NCBI RefSeq assembly: GCF_000013645.1
Contig: NC_007952.1
Coordinates: 3,100,001-3,164,000 of the forward strand
Reading direction: 5' to 3'
DNA: 64,000 nucleotides
DNA from: Paraburkholderia xenovorans LB400
GTDB lineage: Bacteria; Pseudomonadota; Gammaproteobacteria; Burkholderiales; Burkholderiaceae
Shown here piece after piece: positions 8,581-18,100 of the stretch. Position 1 is the first letter of the stretch, and each line of letters starts with the position of its first letter. The notes under the pieces are model-generated. The model was not told where the DNA came from. It did no database searches and worked only from the letters and a program-made list of their open reading frames with translations. Position numbers and translations under genes: made by a program.

Positions 8581-10542
8581 ATGCATCGATCGTTAGTGCG
8601 CAGCGGCGCTGCCGCCGCTGTGGCGTTTGCCTTTTTCCAGCTCAGCGGCTGTGGAGGCGGCGGCTCCAATTCGGGATCGTCGAACCCGCCGGCCGTTACG
8701 GCGACCGCGGTCGGCGGGACCGTGGCCGCGGGCAGCGCCCTGGTCGGCGCGAACGTCACGCTGATCGATGCGACCGGCGCGCAGGCCACCGCGACCACCA
8801 ACGCGCAAGGCGCGTACTCGATCCCGGTGAAGGGCATGACCGCGCCGTTCCTGATCGTCGCCAGCGACGCCGCCCGTCTGTCCGCCCCGCTCGTCTCGGT
8901 GCTCGCGAAGTTGCCGACCGGCACCGCGCCGGCTGTCGTCAACGTCACCACGCTGACCACCGCGATTACCGCGATGCTCACAGCCTCCGGCAGCCCGCTC
9001 GACCTTGCGTCGATCACGGCGCTGACCAAGGTCACATTGCCCGCCGTGCAGATCGCCACCATCACGCTCGACACGATGCTGGCGAACATCCTCGCGCAGA
9101 ACGGCCTGCAACTGGCCGGTTTCGATCCTATCGGCGCAGCGTTCACGCCGAACCATACCGGCGCGGACGCGGTCATCGACACGGTGTCGCTCGTCACGTC
9201 CGCTAACGGTGGCCTGTCGCTGCTGTCCAATGCCGCGCCGGGCACGACCGTGGCGCTGAACAACAAGACCGCACAATCGGTGACGCTCGCCGCGCCGCCA
9301 GTGGCCGCGAATTATCTGGCCCCGCTCGCGACGCTGCTCACCACCTGCGCGGCAAACGGCACGCTCAATACATCGTGTTCGCCCGCCATCGACGCCACGT
9401 ACCTGGAAAACGGCTCGACCGATCTCGCCGTCGGCCACGGCTCGACGGATGCGGCGTTGGCCGGCGCCGTCTTCGGTTCGCCGAAGACGCTCGCGTTCTT
9501 CACGCGCAACGGCAAGCAGCAGGCGCTCGTGCAATTGCCGTTCACGCTCGCGAGCGGCACGGCGGCCGGCGTGCTCTACAGCATCGCGCAGCAACGCGCG
9601 ACGCCCGCCACGCTGGCCGACGGCACGCAGCTTGGCTGGGACCTGGTCGGCAATCAGTCGCAATTCGCCGTATCCATCGACTCGCAGATCGCGCGGCGAA
9701 CCTTCCTCGATTCGAGATTGAGCGACGTGAACCGTTATGAGTCGGGCCTCACGATCGCGATCCCGACCGCGTCGAATCCCACGGTTTATTCGGCCTCCGT
9801 CACCGGCCCCGGTCTCGCTGCGCCCGTCTGGCTGATGCCGCGCAATGCGGTGGGCAGCAGCACGCTGGGTCTCTCGGACACAGTTCTGAACGCCGCGCCG
9901 GTATCGCCTGCCACGACCAGCAGCAACACGTCGCTGTACCGCTGGTCATGGCAGTCGCTGTCGTCTACGGCGAACTTCACGGCGCCTGCCGCGAGCGGCT
10001 ATTACTCGCCGCAATCAATCGATGCGAGCAGCGTGCCGCTCTATTCGACCTACACGGTGACGTTCTACGACAGAAACGGCGCGCAACTCGGCCAGTCGTC
10101 GATCATCAATCCAGGCAGCCCGCTGAGCGCAGCGGCCGGTGGCTCGGTTGCATGGCCGACGCTGCTGCCAGATTTCGCGACTGAATTCCTGACGCCGGCC
10201 GGCTCGCTCGCGGGCACGCAGTACGCGATGAGCGTGACGTGGTCGAGCCTCGTGAACGGACAGGACCTCGCCTATCCGGTGACGTCCGTGCAGATTCAGG
10301 CAACCGGTCTGACGGCCTTGGGTTCGGTAACGGAAGTGGACGGCTTTTCTGTCGGCGCGCCGAACAACACCACGTTCGGCCAGTATCAAACTACAGTGAG
10401 CGCAGGCGTCAATTCGCTCGGCGTGGTGACTTGCTCGAATTGCCCATTCCCGCCGCTGATCTCGGGGAATTCGCGGCTCGTGCAATTGAGCGGCGGGCAG
10501 AACGGGATCGCGTTCTACGACATTACGAAGTACAACGATTAG
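8581..10542 (+). CDS. Large secreted lipoprotein, function unknown
   Basis: 653 residues. The N-terminus is a lipoprotein signal peptide ending in the lipobox LSGC (Cys24), followed by the flexible linker GGGGSNSGSSNPP. Residues ~40-110 resemble a carboxypeptidase-regulatory/transthyretin-like beta-sandwich (VGGTVAAGSALVGANVTLID, then NAQGAYSIPV). The remainder is Ser/Thr/Ala/Gly-rich, beta-strand-like and without catalytic motifs I recognise; a CSNCPFPP pair of cysteines lies near the C-terminus. Similar repeat-poor lipoproteins occur in Burkholderia, where they are annotated only as carboxypeptidase-regulatory-like or hypothetical. It is a single-gene unit ending at a strong hairpin terminator. 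Confidence 0.85.
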   Translation: MHRSLVRSGAAAAVAFAFFQLSGCGGGGSNSGSSNPPAVTATAVGGTVAAGSALVGANVTLIDATGAQATATTNAQGAYSIPVKGMTAPFLIVASDAARLSAPLVSVLAKLPTGTAPAVVNVTTLTTAITAMLTASGSPLDLASITALTKVTLPAVQIATITLDTMLANILAQNGLQLAGFDPIGAAFTPNHTGADAVIDTVSLVTSANGGLSLLSNAAPGTTVALNNKTAQSVTLAAPPVAANYLAPLATLLTTCAANGTLNTSCSPAIDATYLENGSTDLAVGHGSTDAALAGAVFGSPKTLAFFTRNGKQQALVQLPFTLASGTAAGVLYSIAQQRATPATLADGTQLGWDLVGNQSQFAVSIDSQIARRTFLDSRLSDVNRYESGLTIAIPTASNPTVYSASVTGPGLAAPVWLMPRNAVGSSTLGLSDTVLNAAPVSPATTSSNTSLYRWSWQSLSSTANFTAPAASGYYSPQSIDASSVPLYSTYTVTFYDRNGAQLGQSSIINPGSPLSAAAGGSVAWPTLLPDFATEFLTPAGSLAGTQYAMSVTWSSLVNGQDLAYPVTSVQIQATGLTALGSVTEVDGFSVGAPNNTTFGQYQTTVSAGVNSLGVVTCSNCPFPPLISGNSRLVQLSGGQNGIAFYDITKYND

Positions 10543-10577
10543 CGCCACGTAATGGCACATCCAACCGGCTGAACGAA

Positions 10578-10599
10578 AAACGCCCCACATGGGGCGTTT
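10578..10599. terminator. Bidirectional rho-independent terminator
   Basis: AAACGCCCC, loop ACAT and GGGGCGTTT form a perfect 9-bp stem, with A-rich sequence on the left and T-rich on the right. It lies between the convergent genes ending at 10542 (plus) and 10640 (minus) and can serve both. Confidence 0.85.
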
Positions 10600-10639
10600 C
10601 GTCTGTTTGCCGGAGAATGGAGAAACCCGTGCGTGCCGC

Positions 10640-11113
10640 TCAGACCACGGCTTCCGCAATTGCCTGCACCTGCGCGGACCTCATCAATCCTTCTATCATC
10701 CTGGCTTCCGCGCTCGCAATCTCGCTCAGCGATGCCACGCTCAGCTGGCCGTCGAGAATCGCCAGCGCCGTGCACAGGCGGGTGTATTCGCCGTCTTGCA
10801 GTGCCCATGCGCCTTCGCTGTGTTCACGCGTGTCGAGCTGAACCATCGCCGCATGCGCGCTTTCGATGTCGGACAGCACGTCCTCGCCGAGGCCGAGCCG
10901 CTCGAGCTCTTGCGACACCAGCAAATGCCGGCTCAAGGTCATATGCAGATTCCGCGAACCGTGACCGTTCCGGAATGCATCGAGGGCGGTATAGCACTGC
11001 AGAAGCATCGCCGACGTAACCGGCTCATGGGCGGTGCGGCTATAGGTCAACGCGCGCAACAGCGGGGACATGGCCGACTGGTTGTGCTTGCGGACTCGCG
11101 ATTTACTGGACAT
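10640..11113 (-). CDS. Uncharacterised 157-residue cytoplasmic protein
   Basis: The protein starts MSSKSRVRKHNQSAMSPLLR and is predominantly alpha-helical and soluble, with a basic N-terminus and an acidic Ala-rich C-terminus. An AAGGAG ribosome-binding site precedes the ATG at 11113, and codon use is like that of neighbouring genes, so it is very probably real. I recognise no domain. A basic head with helical segments would allow nucleic-acid binding, but this is a guess. It ends facing the bidirectional terminator at 10578. Confidence 0.75.
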   Translation of the reverse strand: MSSKSRVRKHNQSAMSPLLRALTYSRTAHEPVTSAMLLQCYTALDAFRNGHGSRNLHMTLSRHLLVSQELERLGLGEDVLSDIESAHAAMVQLDTREHSEGAWALQDGEYTRLCTALAILDGQLSVASLSEIASAEARMIEGLMRSAQVQAIAEAVV

Positions 11114-11410
11114 ATCGATTCAACTCCTTCTCTGGCTCTCGGCTTCGCCACCGGACGCGTCTGCTCTACCGTGGCAAACGCCGCCGATACGCCGGCGGCT
11201 TGAACAGGCCCTGATGCGAGTCTGTGTGGCCATCATGGCAAGCAACTATTAAGACAGACTTAAACTACATCAAGTCCCGTTCATGTGCAGCGTCTCACAC
11301 CATGCGGCCGGCCGGGTATCGAATATCCACCGACAAACCGCAAAACGCGATGCAACGTCCGCATATCGGCGCGAACCCGCCAATTGCAAGACGTGCCGCG
11401 CAACGAGACG

Positions 11411-11442
11411 AAAAAAAACCCTGTTCCCGTGAAGGAACAGGG
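11411..11442 (-). terminator. Strong rho-independent terminator on the minus strand
   Basis: Read on the minus strand, CCCTGTTCC, loop TTCACG and GGAACAGGG form a 9-bp stem followed by eight T (plus-strand A-run at 11411-11418). No protein gene ends within 700 bp upstream of it on that strand, so it either terminates a long 3' untranslated region of the DUF1488 gene or ends a non-coding RNA. Confidence 0.8.
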
Positions 11443-11511
11443 CCGGACAGGATGGAACAGTCGTACTCGCGCGTGGATGCTTGCCGACTTTTACCCACCA
11501 CAAACTATCAG

Positions 11512-11573
11512 AGCTGCTACTTGAACTACATCTGCAAAGCCGTTGTTACTTGAGCTGTTGTTGCTTGAACTAC
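11512..11573. repeat. Three imperfect direct repeats in a gene-poor region
   Basis: Copies at 11512-11529 (AGCTGCTACTTGAACTAC), 11538-11553 (AGCCGTTGTTACTTGA) and 11553-11573 (AGCTGTTGTTGCTTGAACTA, then C) share AGCYG..TTRCTTGA, and the outer two also share ACTAC. They lie 70-130 bp upstream of the minus-strand terminator, inside the candidate RNA. Confidence 0.55.
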
Positions 11574-12148
11574 CACTGCATCACAGCCGGGTCCCTCGCC
11601 TTCAACATCACCTGGCTGCAACCCCCTGCTGATTCACGCGCCAATTGCATGGATTGCGCGCTGTTTGCATTGCTTCTACTACCTACTGCTTTACTGCCCT
11701 GCCGCGTTCGACAAACCGCGGCAAACTGCCATCAACGGTACGGTTCAAAACAACGCGGGGGAAGACCGCGTCGATGGGGCTCGGTCATCTGTCGCTCCAT
11801 GAAAAACAGTGTATGCCGGCCCTTGCCAATGCAATTGCGCGAAGCGAGGGGAATTGGCAGGCCAGTTTGGCGAATCAGCGTAACAGGCCGATTTCCTCAG
11901 ACGTGAGCGGGCGCGCGCGGCGCCGTCCAGAGTGATAAATACGGCTATTTACGAGGGCGGATCTGTTGCCGGCGACTTCAATGGCCGGACCGATTGGAAG
12001 TGAATCGAGCCGGCAAAGGTCGGCAACGTTCAGCGAGCAACGGTACTGTCACCGTCGCTCGCTGGATGTCGGGGACGTGCGGTTGCACGACGACATATCA
12101 CACGACCGCGAACGCGAACGAAACGCGCAATGGCATCGAGCCGCCTCC

Positions 12149-12421
12149 TCAACCCCGGGCGGCAAAATCGGCGATCGTCAGCAGCACTTTTTCGCCCGGA
12201 CGTGCCAGCATTTTTCTTTCCGCCACGGCGGTAATGCGCTTGCGTCCGTCCGCGAACGTCTTCAAGACGCGTTCCTCGCCGGCGTCGCGTTGCAACCAGA
12301 AATGCTGTTCCAACGCCTCACGCGTGACGGCGCACTCGAGGTCCCGTCCTCGCGTCGAAAGCTGGAAAATCACCGCGCGTCCGTCTGCCGAGACGCTGGG
12401 TTCGAGCTCGATAATCTCCAT
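12149..12421 (-). CDS. DUF1488-family small protein
   Basis: 90 residues starting MEIIELEPSVSADGRAVIFQ. The pattern of a beta-strand N-terminus followed by CAVTREALEQHFW and a C-terminal AERKMLARPGEKVLLTIAD resembles DUF1488 proteins, short proteins of unknown function common in Burkholderia. A GAGGTG ribosome-binding site lies just upstream of the ATG at 12421, which supports translation. No neighbours on the same strand are close enough to form an operon. Confidence 0.7.
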   Translation of the reverse strand: MEIIELEPSVSADGRAVIFQLSTRGRDLECAVTREALEQHFWLQRDAGEERVLKTFADGRKRITAVAERKMLARPGEKVLLTIADFAARG

Positions 12422-13055
12422 AGCCCACCTCGCAAAGTTCGTTAAGCCGCTCGCCGTGTTGAACGAACGACACCGGAAGAAACTGAATAGCTACGCAAAG
12501 CCACAGCGCGCACCTCGCGATCCGCAAGACATCGCGAACCAGGAATGCGGCGGCCAGCGCTCGTGGCAAATGCCGTGCGTATCGGCAAAGCGCAGACAAA
12601 CAGTGTGGGGATAAAAGACGAGCGTCATCGCGTCGCTATCAACCCCGTACGTGACAATGTGTGGCTTCGTATTCAGCATGTGTCGTTGTTATGCTTCGCC
12701 GGCATCGTTGCCTCGCGGTTCCGCTTCGAACCCACGCCGCCTGCAATTCGCGGATGAGGCAAAAGCAAAGCGCATGCCAATCGACATAAACCGTGCCGCA
12801 TTAACCGTAGCGCGCGCAGCGCCGACAGGCCGCGCCCTGCTTCAGGCGCGCCGCAAACATCGGTCGCGCCTGAAGCGGCGCGCACGCGAGCAGGCGAATC
12901 CGCAGCCTCGCGGACTGCCCAGCGTCGGCCTTGGCGCGACCGGCGAACAGCCGGGTCGAGAGGCACAAACATAACCGCGTGGTAAAAAAGCGCTGCTGGC
13001 GCGACAATTCACGACCATTCTTACTAGCCGCCGGCACGCCGGCAACGTGACCCAC
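12422..13055. other. 634-bp intergenic region with an 11-bp inverted repeat
   Basis: No frame here has a convincing start or protein composition. The notable element is a perfect inverted repeat, CTTCAGGCGCG at 12840-12850 and CGCGCCTGAAG at 12865-12875, separated by 14 bp and without a T-run. It could be a protein-binding site or an extragenic palindrome. The promoter of the acetyltransferase at 13056 must also lie here. Confidence 0.45.
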
Positions 13056-13529
13056 ATGTCCGTTCAAGAACCCGCTTTCACCCTGCGCCCGGCGCTAGAC
13101 ACGGACGAGGCCTTCCTGTTCGAGCTACGCAAGGCGACCATGACGGAGCACCTCGCGCGCGTCGGCGAACCATCGGACGATATCGAGCATCGCGCGCGTC
13201 TGCTGCATCGTTATGACACGGCGCGCGTGATTTGCATCGACGGCGAGCCGGCCGGTTTGCTCAAAGCGCATCGCACGCAAACCGAATGGGTCGTCGTGCA
13301 ATTGCAGATCATGCCGTCGCTTCAAGGGCGCGGTATCGGCGAACGCGCGCTGCAATCGGTGTTGCGCGCCGCGCAAGCCGACGCATTGCCGGTCACCCTT
13401 AAGGTGCTCAAAGGTAATCCCGCGCAGCGCCTGTACGAACGTCTCGGCTTCGAGATCGTCGGCGCAGATGACCGACAGTTTTACATGAGGCGCGCGCCAC
13501 GCGCGCCGACGGAAATTGAAGCAGAATGA
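13056..13529 (+). CDS. GNAT-family N-acetyltransferase
   Basis: 157 residues from the ATG at 13056; a GTG at 13047 would add three residues. It begins MSVQEPAFTLRPALDTDEAF and carries the acetyl-CoA-binding motif (LQIMPSLQGRGIGERALQSV), followed by the GNAT beta-bulge/helix segment (PVTLKVLKGNPAQRLYERLG) and the closing strand FEIVGADDRQFYMRR. The acceptor substrate cannot be read from sequence. It is followed 35 bp later by the DOPA-dioxygenase-like gene on the same strand, so the two may be co-transcribed. Confidence 0.9.
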   Translation: MSVQEPAFTLRPALDTDEAFLFELRKATMTEHLARVGEPSDDIEHRARLLHRYDTARVICIDGEPAGLLKAHRTQTEWVVVQLQIMPSLQGRGIGERALQSVLRAAQADALPVTLKVLKGNPAQRLYERLGFEIVGADDRQFYMRRAPRAPTEIEAE

Positions 13530-13564
13530 ATGTCGGATAAAGACTGATACGCAACGGACCTGTT

Positions 13565-13915
13565 ATGACCTTTCGCGACACCTCCGCCATTGCAAGCTGG
13601 CATGCCCATGTGTATTTCGATGCGAGCAGCCGCGACGCCGCGTGGACCTTGCGCGAGCAGATCGAAGCACACTGGAGCGGCAAACTGCAACTGGGCCGCT
13701 TTCATGAGCGCCCGGTGGGACCGCATCCCATGTGGTCGTATCAGCTCGCGTTCACGCAGGAGCAGTTCGCCGACCTGGTCGGCTGGCTAACGCTCAATCA
13801 CGGCGCACTGGATATCTTCCTGCACCCGAATACCGGCGACGCGCTCCGCGATCACCGCGACGCAGCCGTATGGATCGGCCATTCACACGAACTGGTGCTG
13901 AGCGCGCTGAACTGA
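13565..13915 (+). CDS. DOPA 4,5-dioxygenase-family protein
   Basis: 116 residues. The N-terminal SWHAHVYFDA (His13, His15), followed by FHERPVGPHPMWSYQLAF and LDIFLHPNTGDALRDHRDAA, is the conserved pattern of the small DOPA-dioxygenase family (PF08883). Fungal members cleave catechol rings of DOPA for betalain synthesis, and bacterial members open L-DOPA in vitro; the physiological substrate here is unknown. Length is normal. The stop at 13915 is convergent with the HiPIP gene ending at 13971. Confidence 0.88.
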   Translation: MTFRDTSAIASWHAHVYFDASSRDAAWTLREQIEAHWSGKLQLGRFHERPVGPHPMWSYQLAFTQEQFADLVGWLTLNHGALDIFLHPNTGDALRDHRDAAVWIGHSHELVLSALN

Positions 13916-13970
13916 GCGCCGTGAACGCGACGCGCGGCGAACCGGATAGCGCGCCGCCCGCTGTTGCGCT

Positions 13971-14282
13971 TCACATGTTCGAATACGAACTGCACCAGCC
14001 GCGCGCGGCAACCTGCTTGTCGCCGAACAGTGTGCAACCGCCGTATGCGTCCGTGGCTTTACCCTGGAACAGCGAGCAGTTACCGCAGGTTTGTCCGGCG
14101 GCGTAACTGGGGAATTTCGTTTTGTCGACCCTGGAAACGTCCTCCTTGTAGCCGACGGCTTGCGCCTTCGGATCGCTTTCGCTGAGCGTGTTCGCAGGCT
14201 CGGCGAAGGCAGTACGGGCGAGTGCGAGCACTGAGCCCGCGCTCACGCCCAGCAGCAGAAAATGGCGGCGCGATGTTTTCAT
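13971..14282 (-). CDS. High-potential iron-sulfur protein (HiPIP)
   Basis: 103 residues. The N-terminus is a twin-arginine signal (MKTSRRHFLLLGVSAGSVLA) with a probable cleavage after TAFA. The mature part is about 75 residues and carries the four cysteines that bind the [4Fe-4S] cluster (CGNCSLF, GGCTLFG, RGWCSSY), plus the Tyr in KAQAVGY found in HiPIPs. It is a periplasmic one-electron carrier that in related bacteria donates to reaction centres, cytochrome oxidases or thiosulfate oxidation. No partner oxidoreductase is adjacent; the nitroreductase next door is not a known partner. Confidence 0.93.
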   Translation of the reverse strand: MKTSRRHFLLLGVSAGSVLALARTAFAEPANTLSESDPKAQAVGYKEDVSRVDKTKFPSYAAGQTCGNCSLFQGKATDAYGGCTLFGDKQVAARGWCSSYSNM

Positions 14283-14331
14283 ATAGGTCCGATTGTGGGT
14301 AGGGACTTGCCTCGATCGCGATCAACCGCCG

Positions 14332-15021
14332 TCAATCGAGAAATCGCGTGAACCGCTCAACCGGTTCGCGCTCGGTGCGCAACGTGTTGACCAGCGCGTC
14401 TTCGTCGGCGAAACCGAGCGACATGCCGCACACCAGTTGTTCTTCGGGCGGCAAGCCGAGATGCTCCGCAATCACCCGGTGAAACTGCGTAAACGCTGCC
14501 TGTGGACAGGTATCGAGACCACGGCCGCGCGCGGCGGTCATGATCGCCTGCAGGAACATGCCGTAGTCGAGCCAGCTGCCGCGCTCCATGACCCGGTCGA
14601 TGGTGAAGAACAAGCCCACCGGTGCGCCGAAGAAGCGGTAGTTCTGCGCATGCTGCTCATGCATGCGCGCCTTGTCGCCTTTCGTGATGCCGAGCAGGCC
14701 ATACAGATCCCAGCCGATTTTGCGGCGCCGGTCGATGTACGGTGAAACCCATTGATGCGGGTAGTACGGATACTCTTCCTGGTACAGTGCATCGCGTTGC
14801 GGATCGTCGTAAGCGGCAAGCAAGGCCCGCGAAAGACGCGCAAGCGACTCGCCCGTCACCACGTAGACTTTCCACGGCTGCGTGTTGGTGCCGGAAGGCG
14901 CGCGGCTGGCCGCTTCGAGAATGGCTTCGATATCGGCGCGCGGCACGGGTGTGGGCAGAAAAGCGCGAATGGAACGCCGCGTGATGAGCGCGGTGTCGAC
15001 GGCGTTGGCGGGTGTGGTCAT
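14332..15021 (-). CDS. Nitroreductase-family flavoprotein
   Basis: 229 residues. It starts ALITRRSIRAFLPTPVPRAD, the FMN-phosphate-binding RRSIRAF pattern, followed by EAASRAPSGTNTQPWKVYVV, and ends with PPEEQLVCGMSLGFADEDA. These are the hallmarks of the NfsB/NfnB-type FMN nitroreductase fold, which uses NAD(P)H to reduce nitroaromatics, quinones or related compounds. Length fits the family. It lies upstream of the HiPIP gene on the same strand with a 49-bp gap; co-transcription is possible. Confidence 0.92.
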   Translation of the reverse strand: MTTPANAVDTALITRRSIRAFLPTPVPRADIEAILEAASRAPSGTNTQPWKVYVVTGESLARLSRALLAAYDDPQRDALYQEEYPYYPHQWVSPYIDRRRKIGWDLYGLLGITKGDKARMHEQHAQNYRFFGAPVGLFFTIDRVMERGSWLDYGMFLQAIMTAARGRGLDTCPQAAFTQFHRVIAEHLGLPPEEQLVCGMSLGFADEDALVNTLRTEREPVERFTRFLD

Positions 15022-15160
15022 CGGCGAATTCCGGCTGAGCCAGCAGTGTGGCGGTCTGCGGGAATTCTAGCGCGAGCGCGCACTTGTGCGCTGGGAGGCC
15101 GGCAAGCGCCTACCGGGCGTCACCGGCTTTGCGCAGCGGACCTGGCTTTGCACAGTGCCA

Positions 15161-18100
15161 CTAGCGCAGCGGCGTTTTCAGCGCATCGATGAGATCGAGC
15201 AGATCGTACGGCTTGCGCAGCAGGATAGCGTGCGGCAAAACCTTGCGCTGCTCCGGGGTCAGCACGAGGTCGTAGCCGGTCAGAAAGATCACGCGCAGAT
15301 CGGGCCGCCCGGCACACACCTCCAGCGCGAGATCGACACCCGACTTGCCCGCCAGCCCCACGTCGGTCAGCATTACGCTGATCGCATGCTCGCTGAGAAT
15401 CTGCTTTGCGTCGTGCTCACCTTCGGCCTCCAGAATGTCGAATTCGAACATGCGCAGCAATTCAGCGGTGCTCGCGCGAACCAGCTCGTCGTCCTCCACC
15501 AGCAGAATCCGCGGCCGCGGCTGAGCGGCGACGCTATCGGCGCTATCGGCGCTATCCGGCATGGCTGGCGGATCGATATCGAGAAGGTGCTGGCCGGCCT
15601 CGGCGATTTCGGCCGCCTGCGGATTCTGCGTTTGCAGCACGTAGCGGATTTTGCGCGCCAACGCTTCGTGCGTGTAGGGCTTGCTGAGCAGTTCAATGCC
15701 TTCGTCGAGTCGCCCGGAATGCACGATCGCGTTATCCGTATAGCCCGACGTGAACAGCACCGCGATCGCAGGCAAGCGTTCGCGCGCCTTGCGGGCGAGT
15801 TCGGTGCTGCGCAGCGGGCCGGGCATCACCACGTCGGTGAACAGCACGTCGATCGGCACGCCGCTTTCGACGATCGCGAGCGCGCTTTGCGCGTCTTTCG
15901 CTTTCAGCACACGGTAGCCGAGATCGGAAAGCATTTCGACCACCGTGGTGCGCACTTCCTCGTCGTCTTCGACCACCAGAACGGTTTCCGTGCCGCCCTT
16001 GGCGGGACCGGCGTCGATATTCGTTTCGAGGTCTTCCTGCTCGCGCACCCGAGGCAGATAGATGCGAATCGTCGTGCCGTGACCCTCTTCGCTGTAAATC
16101 TTCACGTGGCCGCCGGACTGTTTGACGAAGCCATACACCATGCTCAAGCCGAGACCCGTGCCCTGACCTTCGGGCTTGGTCGTAAAGAACGGCTCGAACA
16201 CGCGCTCGCGCACTTCCGGCGGCATCCCGGCACCCGTGTCGGTGACCGCCAGCATCACGTACTGCCCCGGCGTGACCTCGGCGTTGCGCTTGGCGTAGGC
16301 GTCGTCGAGCGCGGCATTGCCGGCTTCGATGGTGAGCTTGCCATGCCCGTTCATGGCGTCGCGCGCGTTGATTGCCAGATTCAGCAGCGCGTTCTCGACC
16401 TGGAACGGATCGACCAGCGTATTCCACAAGCCGCCCGAGACGATCGTTTCAATTTCGACGCCGTCGCCAAGCGCGCGTCTGAGCATGTCGTCGAGCCCTC
16501 GCACGAAGCGGCCCAGATTGACGACCTTCGGCGCCAGCGGCTGACGCCGCCCGAACGCCAGCAGTTGCGAGGCGAGGTTCGCGCCGCGGGCCACGCCTGC
16601 CAGCGCATTGCGCACGCGCTGCTCGGGCTTCTCGGAACCGGCGACGTCTTTCGCCAGCAGTTGCAGATTGCCGCCTATCACCTGCAGCAGGTTGTTGAAG
16701 TCGTGCGCGACGCCGCCCGTGAGCTTGCCGATCGCTTCCATCTTCTGCGCCATGCGCAGCGCTTCTTCGGCGTGCCGCAAGGCCTCGGTGGTTTCCTTGT
16801 CGGCCGTGACGTCGCGGCCCACGCCGTGAATGCGCGCCGTGTCGGGATCGAGCGCGAGCGTCCACGCAACCCAGCGCCACGTGCCGTCGATCCGCTTGAA
16901 GCGGTTTTCATAACGCACCGGCACGCCCGTGCGCCGCAGTTCGGCCAGATGGGCGCGGACCACCTCTACATCATCCGGGTGAACCAGGTCGACATAGGAA
17001 CGCGACATCAGCCAATGCGTATTGTGACCGAGCGCGTTGCTCCATGACGGACTCACGCGCTGCAAGCGGCCTTCGATATCGGCCACCACCAGCAGATCCT
17101 CGCTCAATTCCCACAGACGGTCGCGGTCCGCCACCGTCTCGATCACGCGGCGCTCCAGCGTTTCGTTCAGATCGTGCAGCGCGCTCTGGGCCTTGGTGCG
17201 CTCGGCGATTTCGGTTTGCGCGGCCTGGTACAAACGCGCGTTGTCGATGGCAATGGCGGCCTGCGCGGCGACGCCGGCCACGATCCGCTCGGCGCGTTCG
17301 GTAAACACGCCGGGCTCCGGATGACCGAAGAACAGCCCGCCGACCACTTCACCGCTGCGCGACTGCACGGGCGCGGCCAGATAGCTGCGCACCTTCAGAT
17401 GACCTTCCGGCATGCCGCGATGCGGCGCGTTGTGGCCATAGCGCGGATCCTGCGTGATGTCGCTGACACGAACGATGCCTTCGCCCATGAACGTAGGCGC
17501 GAACACCGCCGTGTTGCGCGGCATCGGAAACTGCCCGAAGGTTTCCTTCGGCACGCCGGACAGCGTGTAAAGCATGTAGCTGCCGCCCTTATCGTCGAGC
17601 ACGTTGTAGAAGAACGAACCGAACGCGGCGCCGGTCAGTTCGGTGGCCGCGTCGGTCACGATCTGCACCGCGCGGTTCAGATCGAGTTCGGCCGCCACCG
17701 TCGAGCCGACGCGATTGAGAATCTCCAGAGTGCGCGATTCTTCGCGCAGCTTCGTCTCGGTCTCGCGGCGCAGGCGCGCGAGTTGCAGGTTGCCCGACAC
17801 GCGGGCCAGCAGTTCGCGCGCCGAGAAGGGCTTGGTCAGATAGTCGTCGGCACCGTGCTCGATGCCGTCCACGCGCGCTTCCTCGCCCGCGCGGGCGGAC
17901 AGCATCAGCACCGGCGTATCGCGCAACTCCGGATCGGCGCGCAACGCGCGCAGCAGGCCGAAGCCGTCGAGGCGCGGCATCATCACGTCGGAGAGCACGA
18001 GATCGGGGCGCTCCTGCCGCGCGGCTTCGAGCGCGGCCTGGCCGTCGGTGGCAAGCCGCACCTCGTGGCCCGCCGCGCGCAGGATACGGCTCATGTACTC

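Larger units (their letters stand above)
11114..12148. other. Gene-poor 1-kb region with a candidate non-coding RNA
   Basis: No frame on either strand over this 1,035-bp stretch has a ribosome-binding site, protein-like composition or a recognisable motif; the short plus-strand frames around 11481-11935 look random. Base composition is less GC-rich than the flanks between 11480 and 11700. It does contain a strong minus-strand terminator (11411-11442) and three imperfect direct repeats (11512-11573), both listed separately. A minus-strand RNA ending at that terminator is the simplest reading. Confidence 0.5.

Noticed and set aside
11481..11935. Plus-strand frames of 96 and 141 residues
   Set aside because: They overlap each other in different frames, lack ribosome-binding sites and have low-complexity composition; the region is better read as non-coding.
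15532..15559. Three copies of a 9-bp unit as a regulatory repeat
   Set aside because: It lies inside the kinase coding sequence and only encodes a DSADSADS linker; a coding microsatellite is enough to explain it.
15086..17047. 653-residue plus-strand open frame opposite the histidine kinase
   Set aside because: It is antisense to a kinase with all motifs intact; high GC makes long antisense frames common, and its composition (His/Arg/Gln-rich) is not protein-like.
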